A stretch of 10,048 bases of DNA from Flavobacteriales bacterium (GTDB lineage: Bacteria > Bacteroidota > Bacteroidia > Flavobacteriales > Flavobacteriaceae), in assembly GCA_027033875.1 (NCBI GenBank), contig JALVKK010000195.1, positions 1-10,048 of the forward strand, in the 5' to 3' direction. The notes below the pieces were generated by a model. That model saw only the letters and a list, made by a program, of their open reading frames with translations. It did not search any database and was not told where the DNA came from. The stretch's first letter is position 1. Every line of letters starts with the position of its first letter. The translations under genes and the position numbers were made by a program. Shown in pieces: positions 1 through 6,811 of this stretch.

Positions 1-1270
1 TCATCATTTTTGCCATTTGATTAAATTGTTTGAGCAATTGGTTGACTTCGGTAATGCTTTTACCGGAACCTTTGGCAATCCGTTTTTTACGACTACCGTT
101 GATAATAGCAGGCGTACGGCGTTCGGCAGGTGTCATGGAATAAATGATGGCTTCAATGCCTTTAAAAGCATCATCGTCTATATCAACACCTTTCATGGCT
201 TTACTCATACCGGGGATCATACCCATCAAATCTTTGATGTTTCCCATCTTTTTGATTTGCTGAATTTGCTTGAGAAAATCATCAAACCCGAATTGATTTT
301 TGGCAATTTTCTTTTGCAGTCTTCGGGCTTCTTCTTCGTCGTATTGTTCTTGCGCCCGTTCTACCAACGAAATCACGTCACCCATACCGAGAATACGATC
401 TGCCATACGGTCGGGGTGAAAGACGTCAATATCAGTCATTTTTTCGCCCGTTCCTATAAATTTAATCGGTTTATTGACAACGGATTTAATAGAAAGCGCC
501 GCACCACCTCGCGCGTCACCGTCGAGTTTGGTTAAAATAACCCCTTCAAAATCAAGGCGATCGTTAAAGGCTTTGGCTGTATTCACGGCATCTTGTCCCG
601 TCATCGCATCTACTACAAACAGCGTCTCTTGCGGTTTGACTGCTTGATGAATAGCTGCAATTTCGTTCATCATTTCTTCATCGACTGCCAAACGTCCCGC
701 CGTATCGATAATGACGACATTCTTGCCGTTTTGTTTGGCATATTCAATGGCGTTTTTGGCGATTTCAACCGGATTTTTATTTTCAGGCTCGGTATAAACA
801 TCCACGCCTATTTGTTCGCCAACAACTTTTAACTGGTCGATAGCCGCCGGACGATATACATCGGCAGCAACCAACAAAGGTTGTTTGGTTTTCTTGGTTT
901 TGAGCCAATTGGCCAGTTTGCCCGAAAAAGTCGTTTTACCGGACCCTTGCAAACCCGACATCAGAATAACAGTCGGCGTACCGGTCAAGTTTAAACCTTC
1001 TGCTTGTCCGCCCATAAGTTCGGTTAATTCGTCTTTTACGATTTTGACCATCAATTGTCCGGGTTTTAAAGCCGTTAGTACATTTTGTCCTAATGCTTTT
1101 TCTTTGACGCGGTTGGTAAATTGCTTGGCTATTTTGTAGTTAACGTCGGCATCGAGTAATGCACGGCGCACTTCTTTCATGGTTTCGGCAACGTTGACTT
1201 CCGTGATGCGTCCGTGTCCCTTTAATACGTGTAGGGCTTTATCTAATTTTGAACTTAAATTATCAAACAT
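1..1270 (-). CDS. ffh: Signal recognition particle protein Ffh (SRP54), 3' end cut by window edge
   Basis: This is the SRP GTPase, which binds 4.5S RNA and the signal sequences of nascent membrane proteins and delivers ribosomes to the receptor FtsY. The 423 codons seen run from ATG at 1268-1270. A helical N domain comes first, then the G domain with P-loop GLQGSGKTT (about residues 105-113), DVYRPAA, DTAGR (about 190) and TKLDGDARGG (about 247-256). The methionine-rich M domain follows and includes SRKKRIAKGSG near residue 393, the RNA-binding signature. The family is usually about 440-450 residues, so only the C-terminal tail is missing. The motifs leave little doubt about identity. It is transcribed divergently from the OmpA-like gene, and a TAnnTTTG site lies 26 bases before the start. 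Confidence 0.97.
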   Translation of the reverse strand, partial: MFDNLSSKLDKALHVLKGHGRITEVNVAETMKEVRRALLDADVNYKIAKQFTNRVKEKALGQNVLTALKPGQLMVKIVKDELTELMGGQAEGLNLTGTPTVILMSGLQGSGKTTFSGKLANWLKTKKTKQPLLVAADVYRPAAIDQLKVVGEQIGVDVYTEPENKNPVEIAKNAIEYAKQNGKNVVIIDTAGRLAVDEEMMNEIAAIHQAVKPQETLFVVDAMTGQDAVNTAKAFNDRLDFEGVILTKLDGDARGGAALSIKSVVNKPIKFIGTGEKMTDIDVFHPDRMADRILGMGDVISLVERAQEQYDEEEARRLQKKIAKNQFGFDDFLKQIQQIKKMGNIKDLMGMIPGMSKAMKGVDIDDDAFKGIEAIIYSMTPAERRTPAIINGSRKKRIAKGSGKSITEVNQLLKQFNQMAKMM

Positions 1271-1295
1271 AATTTTCGGATTTTTTTAAGTCTTG

Positions 1296-1303
1296 CAAAT
1301 ATA
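1296..1303 (-). promoter_or_regulatory. TAnnTTTG (-7) promoter element for ffh
   Basis: On the minus strand this reads TATATTTG, a full match to the Bacteroidota -7 consensus. It lies 26 bases before the ffh start, giving a leader of roughly 20 nt. No TTG is seen at the usual -33 distance, so the call rests on the -7 box and its position. Confidence 0.55.
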
Positions 1304-1583
1304 CGAGTTTTTATGAGTTACCATACTATTCAGATTTTGATTGATTCTTAGTTGAAAAAATACTTTCAAAAAAAGTCATATTTCAACATTAAAATTGAAA
1401 AATAAAAATTATTAGATTATTAATTTGCAAACATTCAAAATGATCATTTATTTTTGATTTTTTATAATAAAATATCAGTATTTACAAAAGCGGAAACGTA
1501 ATTTCAAGTAATTTACATAAGTCCGTTTTAATTATCAAAAAAAGCATATTTTAACAGTTTACATAAAAAAAAGCAAAAAAATC

Positions 1584-1614
1584 TTGTTTTATTAATTAAG
1601 ATTCAATAACTTTA
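1584..1614 (+). promoter_or_regulatory. Candidate promoter of the OmpA-like / HhH unit
   Basis: TTG at 1584-1586 and TAACTTTA at 1607-1614 are separated by 20 bases. This is the Bacteroidota arrangement (TTG, about 19-21 bases, TAnnTTTG) with one mismatch in the last base of the -7 box. The leader to the ATG at 1653 would be about 30 nt. Confidence 0.5.
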
Positions 1615-1652
1615 CGGCATCATTACGAAATTAGGTTACAAAAATTTTAAAT

Positions 1653-2507
1653 ATGAATTCAAAATCAATACTAGTTCTTTTCTTATTTTTGATTTGGGGA
1701 TCCGGTAGTACATACTGGTATGTTTGTAAAATTAAAGGTTTTTGTCAACAGCAGACAACTCAATCAAATGTTGTTGATAAGACCGAAAATGAGCAAACAA
1801 CAATTCCCGTCAAAAAAGTCGCCCATTCATTGATATATTTTAATCGCGACAATTTTGAACCTGTTATTAACGACAGTTTACAATGGCAAGCCGAAGTGAA
1901 ATCTATTGCGCAACTTCAAGCGGAAGGCAAGAAATTGCATATCGAAGCAGCTTACTACGCCGGTGAACAAAACAAGAGTACTTTTGATAATTTGGGAATT
2001 GCGAGAGCTGATGCACTTAAAAATCTCTTATCAAAATCAATTGATACATCGTTGATAGTTACCAAAGCTAAACTTATGAGCGATAGTATGCAAATTCCCA
2101 GTTATATTGAATATGATAAAAATTGGATTAAATGGTTTATAGACAACGACTTTGTCAAAGAACAAGATAAAAAAACTTTAGTCCATTTTCCGTACAATTC
2201 GACACAAGCTATCAAAAACGAAGCTATTCTATCGTATCTTGACGAAGTAAACGAAAACTTGAAAAAACACCCCGAACTAAATATTTTAATAGTCGGTCAT
2301 ACCGATGATAGCGGTAGTGAAGCCTCCAACAAAATATTAGGATTGAAGCGAGCTAAGCGTATCAAAAATTGGTTGCTTAAAAAAGGTATCAGTTCCGATA
2401 GAATTGTAGTAAAATCAGAAGGCGAATCCCAACCGATTGCAGATAATGAAACCGAAGAAGGTCGCCGTCAAAATAGAAGAGTTGAAATCAGTTACATTAA
2501 AAAATAA
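1653..2507 (+). CDS. Membrane-anchored OmpA-family protein with a second, divergent OmpA-like domain
   Basis: The 284-residue protein starts with a single hydrophobic segment (about residues 5-24) that should leave the rest in the periplasm. A polar linker follows (about 30-55). The C-terminal part (about 176-282) is a clear OmpA-type peptidoglycan-binding domain: VGHTDDSGS (214-222), Asn226, LKRA (231-234), Asn265 and GRRQNRRVEI (270-279). Residues about 58-148 look like an older copy of the same fold. LGIARADALKNLL (114-126) lines up with LGLKRAKRIKNWLL (229-242), but the GHTD loop has become AAYYAGE. By family knowledge the intact domain binds the diaminopimelate of peptidoglycan; the decayed copy lacks the binding Asp. 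There is no lipobox (YWYVC has Val before Cys), so I read a membrane anchor rather than a lipoprotein. It ends 5 bases before the next gene, so the two are almost certainly cotranscribed. The exact role is unknown. Confidence 0.88.
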   Translation: MNSKSILVLFLFLIWGSGSTYWYVCKIKGFCQQQTTQSNVVDKTENEQTTIPVKKVAHSLIYFNRDNFEPVINDSLQWQAEVKSIAQLQAEGKKLHIEAAYYAGEQNKSTFDNLGIARADALKNLLSKSIDTSLIVTKAKLMSDSMQIPSYIEYDKNWIKWFIDNDFVKEQDKKTLVHFPYNSTQAIKNEAILSYLDEVNENLKKHPELNILIVGHTDDSGSEASNKILGLKRAKRIKNWLLKKGISSDRIVVKSEGESQPIADNETEEGRRQNRRVEISYIKK

Positions 2508-2512
2508 AAGTT

Positions 2513-3079
2513 ATGCAAATACTAGTCAGTGGATTATTCAGCACATCTGAATCTTACGGTAAGTCAGATGCTATGTTAGAAATTATTTTAATGCTATTAG
2601 TCGCCTTTATTTTAGGCTATTTGTTACGCTATTTTCTCAGTGGCAAAACCAAAACTGAATCACCTGATAATTGCGATGATTTGGCTCATAAAAACGATTT
2701 ATTGCTAAACCAATTAGATGTCAAAAAAACAGAACTAAACAAGTTGCAGGCAGAACTGAATGCTTGTTTGAAAAACAAAGATGAATTACAATTGGCTTTT
2801 GCATCACAGAAAAAGGAACCGGCTAAAAAAGACGATTTGAAGATCGTAGAAGGTATAGGTCCGAAAATTGAAGAATTGTTATACGAAGCCGGTATCTATA
2901 CGTGGGTAGATCTTTCTAATGCCAAAGTTAGTTTTATTCAATCTGTTTTGGATGAGGCCGGTCCTAATTATAAAGTTCACGACCCCGAAAGTTGGCCATT
3001 CCAAGCCAAACTGGCGGTTGATAATAAATGGGACGAACTGAAAAAATGGCAGGATGAACACAAAGGCGGAAAGTTTTAA
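2513..3079 (+). CDS. Membrane-anchored coiled-coil protein with helix-hairpin-helix domain
   Basis: The 188-residue protein has a polar N terminus of about 20 residues and one membrane segment (about 21-43). Basic residues follow (Arg39, Lys45, Lys47), suggesting the rest is cytoplasmic. Residues about 55-98 form a likely coiled coil rich in Leu, Lys and Glu. The C-terminal domain (about 107-187) contains LKIVEGIGPKIEELL (109-123) and ends in DPESWPFQAKLAVDNKWDEL. This is a helix-hairpin-helix module of the kind that also appears as a tail on some bacterial ribosomal L21 proteins. Such domains bind nucleic acid or other proteins; the ligand here is not known. The start at 2513 gives 5 bases to the upstream stop. 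Met21 (codon at 2573) is an alternative that would begin right at the membrane segment. Confidence 0.85.
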   Translation: MQILVSGLFSTSESYGKSDAMLEIILMLLVAFILGYLLRYFLSGKTKTESPDNCDDLAHKNDLLLNQLDVKKTELNKLQAELNACLKNKDELQLAFASQKKEPAKKDDLKIVEGIGPKIEELLYEAGIYTWVDLSNAKVSFIQSVLDEAGPNYKVHDPESWPFQAKLAVDNKWDELKKWQDEHKGGKF

Positions 3080-3090
3080 AAATATATAAT

Positions 3091-3116
3091 AGTAAGAAAA
3101 TTATCACTTTCTTATT
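3091..3116 (+). terminator. Weak AT-rich hairpin after the HhH gene
   Basis: TAAGAAA (3093-3099) pairs with TTTCTTA (3108-3114) around an 8-base loop, extendable by a G-U and an A-U pair. It is followed by TTTTAATTTTT. It lies 11 bases after the stop of the HhH gene and could end that transcript, but the stem has only one G-C pair. Confidence 0.3.
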
Positions 3117-3124
3117 TTAATTTT

Positions 3125-3132
3125 TAACTTTG
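3125..3132 (+). promoter_or_regulatory. TAnnTTTG (-7) promoter element in front of the 3139 hairpin
   Basis: TAACTTTG followed by CA is a perfect -7 match. Transcription would start about 7 bases downstream, that is at the base of the hairpin beginning at 3139. No TTG is found at the -33 distance, which weakens the call. Confidence 0.5.
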
Positions 3133-3138
3133 CATGTT

Positions 3139-3185
3139 GAGCTATGAATAGCAGATTTTACAATCGCTGTCATAGCTCTTTTTTT
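3139..3185 (+). ncRNA. Candidate ~45-nt small RNA or intrinsic terminator/attenuator
   Basis: GAGCTATGA (3139-3147) is the perfect reverse complement of TCATAGCTC (3170-3178). Inside it, AGC (3150-3152) pairs with GCT (3166-3168) and GATT (3154-3157) with AATC (3162-3165), closing a TTAC loop. Seven T follow (3179-3185). The shape is that of an intrinsic terminator. A promoter -7 box sits immediately upstream, so the whole unit could be a very short transcript. Alternatively it is only the terminator of the upstream two-gene unit, or an attenuator upstream of the MATE gene. The terminator function is more certain than the RNA. Confidence 0.5.
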
Positions 3186-3243
3186 GTTATGTTTTGGTAA
3201 TGTGTTGAGTGTCAAATATTTACCTGTATTTCTAAATATATAT

Positions 3244-3274
3244 TTTGTATATATCAAACAGTCTCGTACCTTTG
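3244..3274 (+). promoter_or_regulatory. Bacteroidota-type promoter of the MATE gene
   Basis: TTTG (3244-3247) and TACCTTTG (3267-3274) are 19 bases apart, matching both halves of the phylum consensus. The -7 box ends 21 bases before the ATG, so the leader is only about 15 nt, and no Shine-Dalgarno is visible (AACAAGAAATA precedes the ATG). This is the best promoter in the window. Confidence 0.8.
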
Positions 3275-3295
3275 CAGACTTTTTAACAAGAAATA

Positions 3296-4657
3296 ATGTT
3301 GCAACAATATACCAAAGAATTCCGGCAAAATCTGAAAATAGCTACGCCTGTTATGTTGGGCTATTTAGGACACGTGCTGGTCGGATTAATGGATAATATT
3401 TTTGTCGGAAAACTGGATCCGCTCAATTTGGCTGCGGTTTCATTGGCCAATTCCACTATCTTTTTTATTATGTCTTTCGGTATCGGTTTTTCGTATGCTA
3501 TTACGCCTTTAGTGTCCGAATCCGTTGGGGCGGATAAACATTACCGGATCAAGAAAGTATTGTACAACGGTATCTTGTTACATTTGATTTTAGGGATTAT
3601 TATGGTTGTTTTGAGTTTTGGCATTCCAAAAATTTTAACTTTGGTACACCAGCCATCCGAAGTTATTGCATTGGCAGTTCCGTATATCCGTATTGTCGGT
3701 ATTTCGTTGCTGTTTGTAATGATTTTTCAAGCGCTCAAACAATTTTCGGACGGCATGTCTCTGACCACTTATCCGATGATTGCCGGTTTGATAGCCAATA
3801 TCATCAACATTGTATTGAGTTATGCTATGGTTTTCGGCAAATTAGGCTTTCCGACAATGGGTATTTACGGGGCTGCTTACGGTACATTGATAGCAAGATT
3901 TGTCAGTATTTTATCCTTATGGTTTTTCTTACGATACGTTTCTCAAACCAAAGAATATTTAAAAAATTTAGGATGGTACCTCACCACCAAATCTATTATC
4001 AAAAAAATTTTGTATTTAGGTATTCCGTCCGGATTTCAAGGCGTATTTGAAATGGGTATTTTTTCGGCTAGTGTTTGGCTAGCCGGTACTTTGGGGGCTG
4101 TAAGTCAAGCCTCCAATCAAATTGCACTGCAAATGGCATCGTTGACTTTTATGGTATTTATAGGTTTCGGTGTTGCCGCAACCATAAGAATCGGAAATCA
4201 AAAAGGGCGTCAAGATTTTATGGAAATGAAACGAATTGCAACTTCCATTTTTTTACAAACTTTTTTGTTTGAATTGTTTTTTACGTTTGTATTGATAGTT
4301 TTAAGACACCAATTGCCTTACCTGTATTTGAGTGATGATTATGTCGAACCTCAAAAAATTATCGAAGCAAAAGCTATTTATAATCAGGCAGTTAATCTGC
4401 TGATTATCGTCGGTATTTTTCAAATTTCAGACGGATTTCAAGTTGTTTTTCAAGGTGCTTTACGCGGTTTGCAGGATGTTATCTATCCGTTTTTTATCAC
4501 CTTAATTGCTTATTGGTTTATAGGTTTTTCGGTAAGTTATTATTTGAGTAAAATTTTCGGAACAACCGGTATTTGGTTCGGTTTGTTAACCGGCTTGACA
4601 ACTGCTGCAATGTTGTTATTTTTCAGATTTAGATATGTATCGAAAAAATTGATTTGA
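3296..4657 (+). CDS. MATE family efflux transporter (NorM/DinF-like)
   Basis: The 453-residue, very hydrophobic protein has the length and two-fold layout of MATE antiporters, which export cationic drugs or metabolites in exchange for Na+ or H+ across the inner membrane. The first half shows GLMDNIFVGKLDPLNLAAVS (about residues 30-49) and SFGIGFSYAITPLVSESVGA. The second half begins near residue 242 with GIPSGFQGVFEMGIFSASVW and continues with QIALQMASLTFMVFIGFGVA and RIGNQKG. About 12 membrane segments are expected. ATG at 3296 is set by the promoter just upstream. The gene stands alone, and its stop lies 5 bases from the stop of the opposing YcxB-like gene. The substrate cannot be read from sequence, so I give no symbol. 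Confidence 0.93.
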   Translation: MLQQYTKEFRQNLKIATPVMLGYLGHVLVGLMDNIFVGKLDPLNLAAVSLANSTIFFIMSFGIGFSYAITPLVSESVGADKHYRIKKVLYNGILLHLILGIIMVVLSFGIPKILTLVHQPSEVIALAVPYIRIVGISLLFVMIFQALKQFSDGMSLTTYPMIAGLIANIINIVLSYAMVFGKLGFPTMGIYGAAYGTLIARFVSILSLWFFLRYVSQTKEYLKNLGWYLTTKSIIKKILYLGIPSGFQGVFEMGIFSASVWLAGTLGAVSQASNQIALQMASLTFMVFIGFGVAATIRIGNQKGRQDFMEMKRIATSIFLQTFLFELFFTFVLIVLRHQLPYLYLSDDYVEPQKIIEAKAIYNQAVNLLIIVGIFQISDGFQVVFQGALRGLQDVIYPFFITLIAYWFIGFSVSYYLSKIFGTTGIWFGLLTGLTTAAMLLFFRFRYVSKKLI

Positions 4658-4666
4658 TAATATCAA
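4654..4666. repeat. Palindrome spanning both convergent stop codons
   Basis: TTGATAATATCAA is a perfect 13-base palindrome containing the TGA of the MATE gene (4655-4657) and, on the other strand, the TGA of the YcxB-like gene (4663-4665). It is too short to be a sure terminator, but no other terminator structure is seen between the two convergent genes. Confidence 0.4.
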
Positions 4667-5175
4667 GTAAGATATTTAAATTTTTCAATCAGTGTTTCCA
4701 AATCTTCCGCTGCAATATTCGGCTTGTAAACAGCAATTCTTTCTTCGTTTTGAAAGATAAAAATTAACCATTTAGGCAAATCGTTCACTTCCTTGATGTC
4801 ATTACAGGGATACCGTAGTTCCGCTTGATTGCTTTTAACTTTTATAGCATTGTCGGTAAATATATATTCAGTGTGTGAAGCATTGATTTTATCAACCAAA
4901 CCGTAATAATATTTCTTTTCTTTGTAAACGAGATAAAAGGCTAAAAAAGGAAATAATATAGCAAAAAACAGATAAAAATAGTGCATTGTTTCAAATGCAA
5001 TACCGTTTTTAATACTTTGCGTAAAAAGATAAATACTCGCAAATACAAACAAAATGCCGAAAGCCATATTGATGATAAACAAGCGTTTTTTATAGATTGG
5101 CTTTTCAACATCGGGAAAAGCGACTTGTAAAAAATCTTTATGGTCTAAATGTTCCTTTACGTGAATTTCTTTCAT
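4663..5175 (-). CDS. Two-TM protein with YcxB-like C-terminal domain
   Basis: The 170-residue protein has a soluble N terminus (about 1-30) and two hydrophobic segments (about 32-52 and 64-84) separated by a short loop. A soluble tail follows (about 85-170) with YIFTDNAIKVKSNQAELRYPCNDIKEV (104-130), then a WLIFIFQNEERIAVYK strand pair and an amphipathic last helix. This is the layout of YcxB-like small membrane proteins, whose tail resembles a PH-type beta domain. I base that on pattern, not on strong motifs, and no function is established. It starts 24 bases after the porT stop and is probably the last gene of the menG-porT transcript. Confidence 0.7.
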   Translation of the reverse strand: MKEIHVKEHLDHKDFLQVAFPDVEKPIYKKRLFIINMAFGILFVFASIYLFTQSIKNGIAFETMHYFYLFFAILFPFLAFYLVYKEKKYYYGLVDKINASHTEYIFTDNAIKVKSNQAELRYPCNDIKEVNDLPKWLIFIFQNEERIAVYKPNIAAEDLETLIEKFKYLT

Positions 5176-5199
5176 CTGTTTCGTTTCATCTTAAAAATG

Positions 5200-5910
5200 T
5201 TATTCAAATGTCAAACTGACATAGACACCGCGGGTTTTGACATATTCCAAATGATTGGTCCATGGGCTGTTGGGGTCATTGTCTCTGATGAGTTCGTCTT
5301 GCAAAGCGAATACACCGCGAATACTCGGTGTAAATTTGAAATAAAACAGGTACATTTCCAATCCGAAACCGACTTCATACATCCAAACATTGGTACGCAT
5401 TCTGAATCTGCCCGAAGCATTGTCTTTGGTAGAATCTTCCCACGAGTTCAGATTATGAGCAAAAACAATTCCACCTGTAATATACGGACGGATGTTGCCG
5501 TATCTAATTGTATTAAACTTTACCGATAACGGCACCTGCACATAATTGGACGTAATTTCTCTGATACTATCTCTCGCTGTTTGTAAGTTTCTGAATATCA
5601 ACTTTCTGTTTGTAAAATATACACCCGGTTCAGAGCGGACACTCACCCACGGATTGAGATTCCAATTGCCTACCAATCCGACTTCAAAGCCGGGTTTGGT
5701 TTCTTGAATGATATGTTCGTACGGACGGTCATAACTAATCTTAAAATCATAAAAATTCATGCCGAAATAGTAACCCCACGATATGTCTTTTTTATCAAAA
5801 AAAGGACGATTTTTCGGAATGTCATCGGTATATTGAGCCGACATAGACGCATATGTTGTTATAAACAAAAAAACTGATAATATTTGATTTATCTTATTTC
5901 TCATCAACAT
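5200..5910 (-). CDS. porT: Outer-membrane beta-barrel protein PorT/SprT (type IX secretion)
   Basis: Taking ATG at 5908-5910, the protein has 236 residues and begins with a signal peptide (MLMRNK, a hydrophobic run, then ASMSAQ, with cleavage near residue 25). The mature part alternates polar and hydrophobic residues as in a small beta barrel. It carries PorT-like features: FFDKKDISWGYYFGMNFYDF (37-56), a VQVPLSVKF strand, PYITGGIVFAHN (142-153), YEVGFGLEMYLFYFKFTPSI (178-197) and a barrel-type end in SLTFE. PorT is needed for protein export by the type IX system and for gliding in many Bacteroidota. The reading frame stays open upstream into menG (to a TTG at 5982), but that would put 24 residues before the signal peptide, so I reject it. 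ATG at 5902-5904 is also possible. Being next to menG fits what I recall of porT loci. A generic porin-family call is the fallback. Confidence 0.78.
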   Translation of the reverse strand: MLMRNKINQILSVFLFITTYASMSAQYTDDIPKNRPFFDKKDISWGYYFGMNFYDFKISYDRPYEHIIQETKPGFEVGLVGNWNLNPWVSVRSEPGVYFTNRKLIFRNLQTARDSIREITSNYVQVPLSVKFNTIRYGNIRPYITGGIVFAHNLNSWEDSTKDNASGRFRMRTNVWMYEVGFGLEMYLFYFKFTPSIRGVFALQDELIRDNDPNSPWTNHLEYVKTRGVYVSLTFE

Positions 5911-5947
5911 TGTTTTATTTGTGTGTGAATTTTGGTATATTGAAATC

Positions 5948-6676
5948 CTATTTAAATGCTTTGTAAATACTCGCAGCTCCAAACATCAACGGATAATTGT
6001 GTACCGATATAAACTGATTTTTCTTCAAAATATTGTTAAAATCCTCGCCATAAGGAAAAGCTTCAGCAGATTCGGGTAAATATTCATAAGCATTCTTGTC
6101 TTTGGAAAATAAACGACCAAAAAAAGGAATCATATATTTTGCATAAAATTTATAACCTTGTTTGAACGGAAACTTTTCGGGTTGTGAAGTTTCCAATACA
6201 ACAAATATGCCACCCGGACGCAACACCCGGTATATTTCAAGCAAAGCTTTATCCAAATCTTCAAAGTTTCTAACGCCGAAGCCTACGGTTACTGCATCAA
6301 AACTATTATTTTCAAAAGGCAAATTTTCAGAGTCGCCCAATACCATTTCAATCAAATTATCCAAACCTTTCTTCGCTACTTTTTCCTTTCCTATTTCGAG
6401 CATTCCTTGTGAAATATCCAGTCCAACTATTTTTTTCGGTTTTATTTCTGCTAACATAATAGCAAAATCTCCTGTACCCGTAGCGATATCCAAAATTTGT
6501 TTAGGCTTGGTTTTCCCAACCATTTTAACCACTTTTTTGCGCCATTTGACATCAATTCCGAAAGTCATCAAACGGTTCATAAAATCATAATTGCCGGAAA
6601 TATTGTCAAACATTTTGGTTACTTGCTCTTTACGACTACTCTCTTGATTTTTGTATGGTTTGACGTTTATATTCAC
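5948..6676 (-). CDS. menG: Demethylmenaquinone methyltransferase MenG/UbiE
   Basis: This class I SAM methyltransferase adds the ring methyl group in the last step of menaquinone synthesis. The 242-residue protein shows the family's YDFMN-LMTFGID-W region (30-45), SAM motif I ILDIATGTGD (61-70), LDIS (86-89, acidic residue for SAM ribose), VGFGVRN (131-137), RVLRPGG (150-156) followed by LETS, and the end FGAASIYKAFK. Length is usual for the family. The start codon is GTG (minus strand, 6674-6676). A TAA lies two codons upstream, and the only downstream ATG in the N terminus (codon 22) would cut off the conserved EQV-MFD stretch. It is followed by porT after 37 bases. Since Bacteroidota use menaquinone, the ubiquinone role of UbiE does not apply. 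Confidence 0.95.
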   Translation of the reverse strand: MNINVKPYKNQESSRKEQVTKMFDNISGNYDFMNRLMTFGIDVKWRKKVVKMVGKTKPKQILDIATGTGDFAIMLAEIKPKKIVGLDISQGMLEIGKEKVAKKGLDNLIEMVLGDSENLPFENNSFDAVTVGFGVRNFEDLDKALLEIYRVLRPGGIFVVLETSQPEKFPFKQGYKFYAKYMIPFFGRLFSKDKNAYEYLPESAEAFPYGEDFNNILKKNQFISVHNYPLMFGAASIYKAFK

Positions 6677-6773
6677 TGGTTATTTGGTTATTTGCTGTCG
6701 GATGTCGGGTGTCCTAAATTTGTATTTTATCGCTTTGTCGTTATTAGTTTTTTATTTCATAACTCAGATTATT

Positions 6774-6811
6774 AAGCCTGTTGAAATATAATTTTCAACT
6801 AATTAAGGCTT
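6774..6811 (-). terminator. Inverted repeat at the end of the aminotransferase gene
   Basis: GTTGAAA and TTTCAAC (6780-6786 and 6793-6799) form a perfect 7-bp stem with a 6-base loop. A second stem, AAGCCT/AGGCTT (6774-6779 and 6806-6811), encloses it with a 6-base bulge on one side. It overlaps the aminotransferase stop codon. There is no T-run after it on the minus strand, so it may stabilise the 3' end or slow transcription rather than terminate it. Confidence 0.4.

Larger units (their letters stand above)
1271..1652. other. Divergent intergenic region between ffh and the OmpA-like gene
   Basis: These 382 bases are very AT-rich and contain no credible ORF or RNA gene. Besides the two promoter candidates listed separately, they hold a pair of similar stretches at about 1365-1390 and 1534-1559. 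Both contain CAAAAAAAG followed by CATATTT or CATATTTT and an AACA core. The composition is so biased that this may be chance. Confidence 0.6.

Noticed and set aside
17..1139. Several open frames on the plus strand across ffh
   Set aside because: They are antisense to a gene with full SRP54 motifs; their translations show no domain pattern.
1365..1559. Pair of similar stretches (1365-1390 and 1534-1559) as a regulatory direct repeat
   Set aside because: The match is imperfect and mainly A-runs in a very AT-rich region; chance is a good explanation without conservation data.
1653..1740. Lipoprotein signal in the OmpA-like protein (Cys25 after a hydrophobic stretch)
   Set aside because: The residue before Cys is Val and the segment reads YWYVC, which does not fit a lipobox.
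3184..3396. A 70-codon plus-strand frame before the MATE gene
   Set aside because: It spans the T-tail and the MATE promoter, overlaps the MATE start in another frame, and its translation has no recognisable pattern.
5911..5982. Upstream extension of porT to a TTG at 5982
   Set aside because: It would overlap menG and place 24 polar residues before a clear signal peptide; ATG at 5910 or 5904 fits better.
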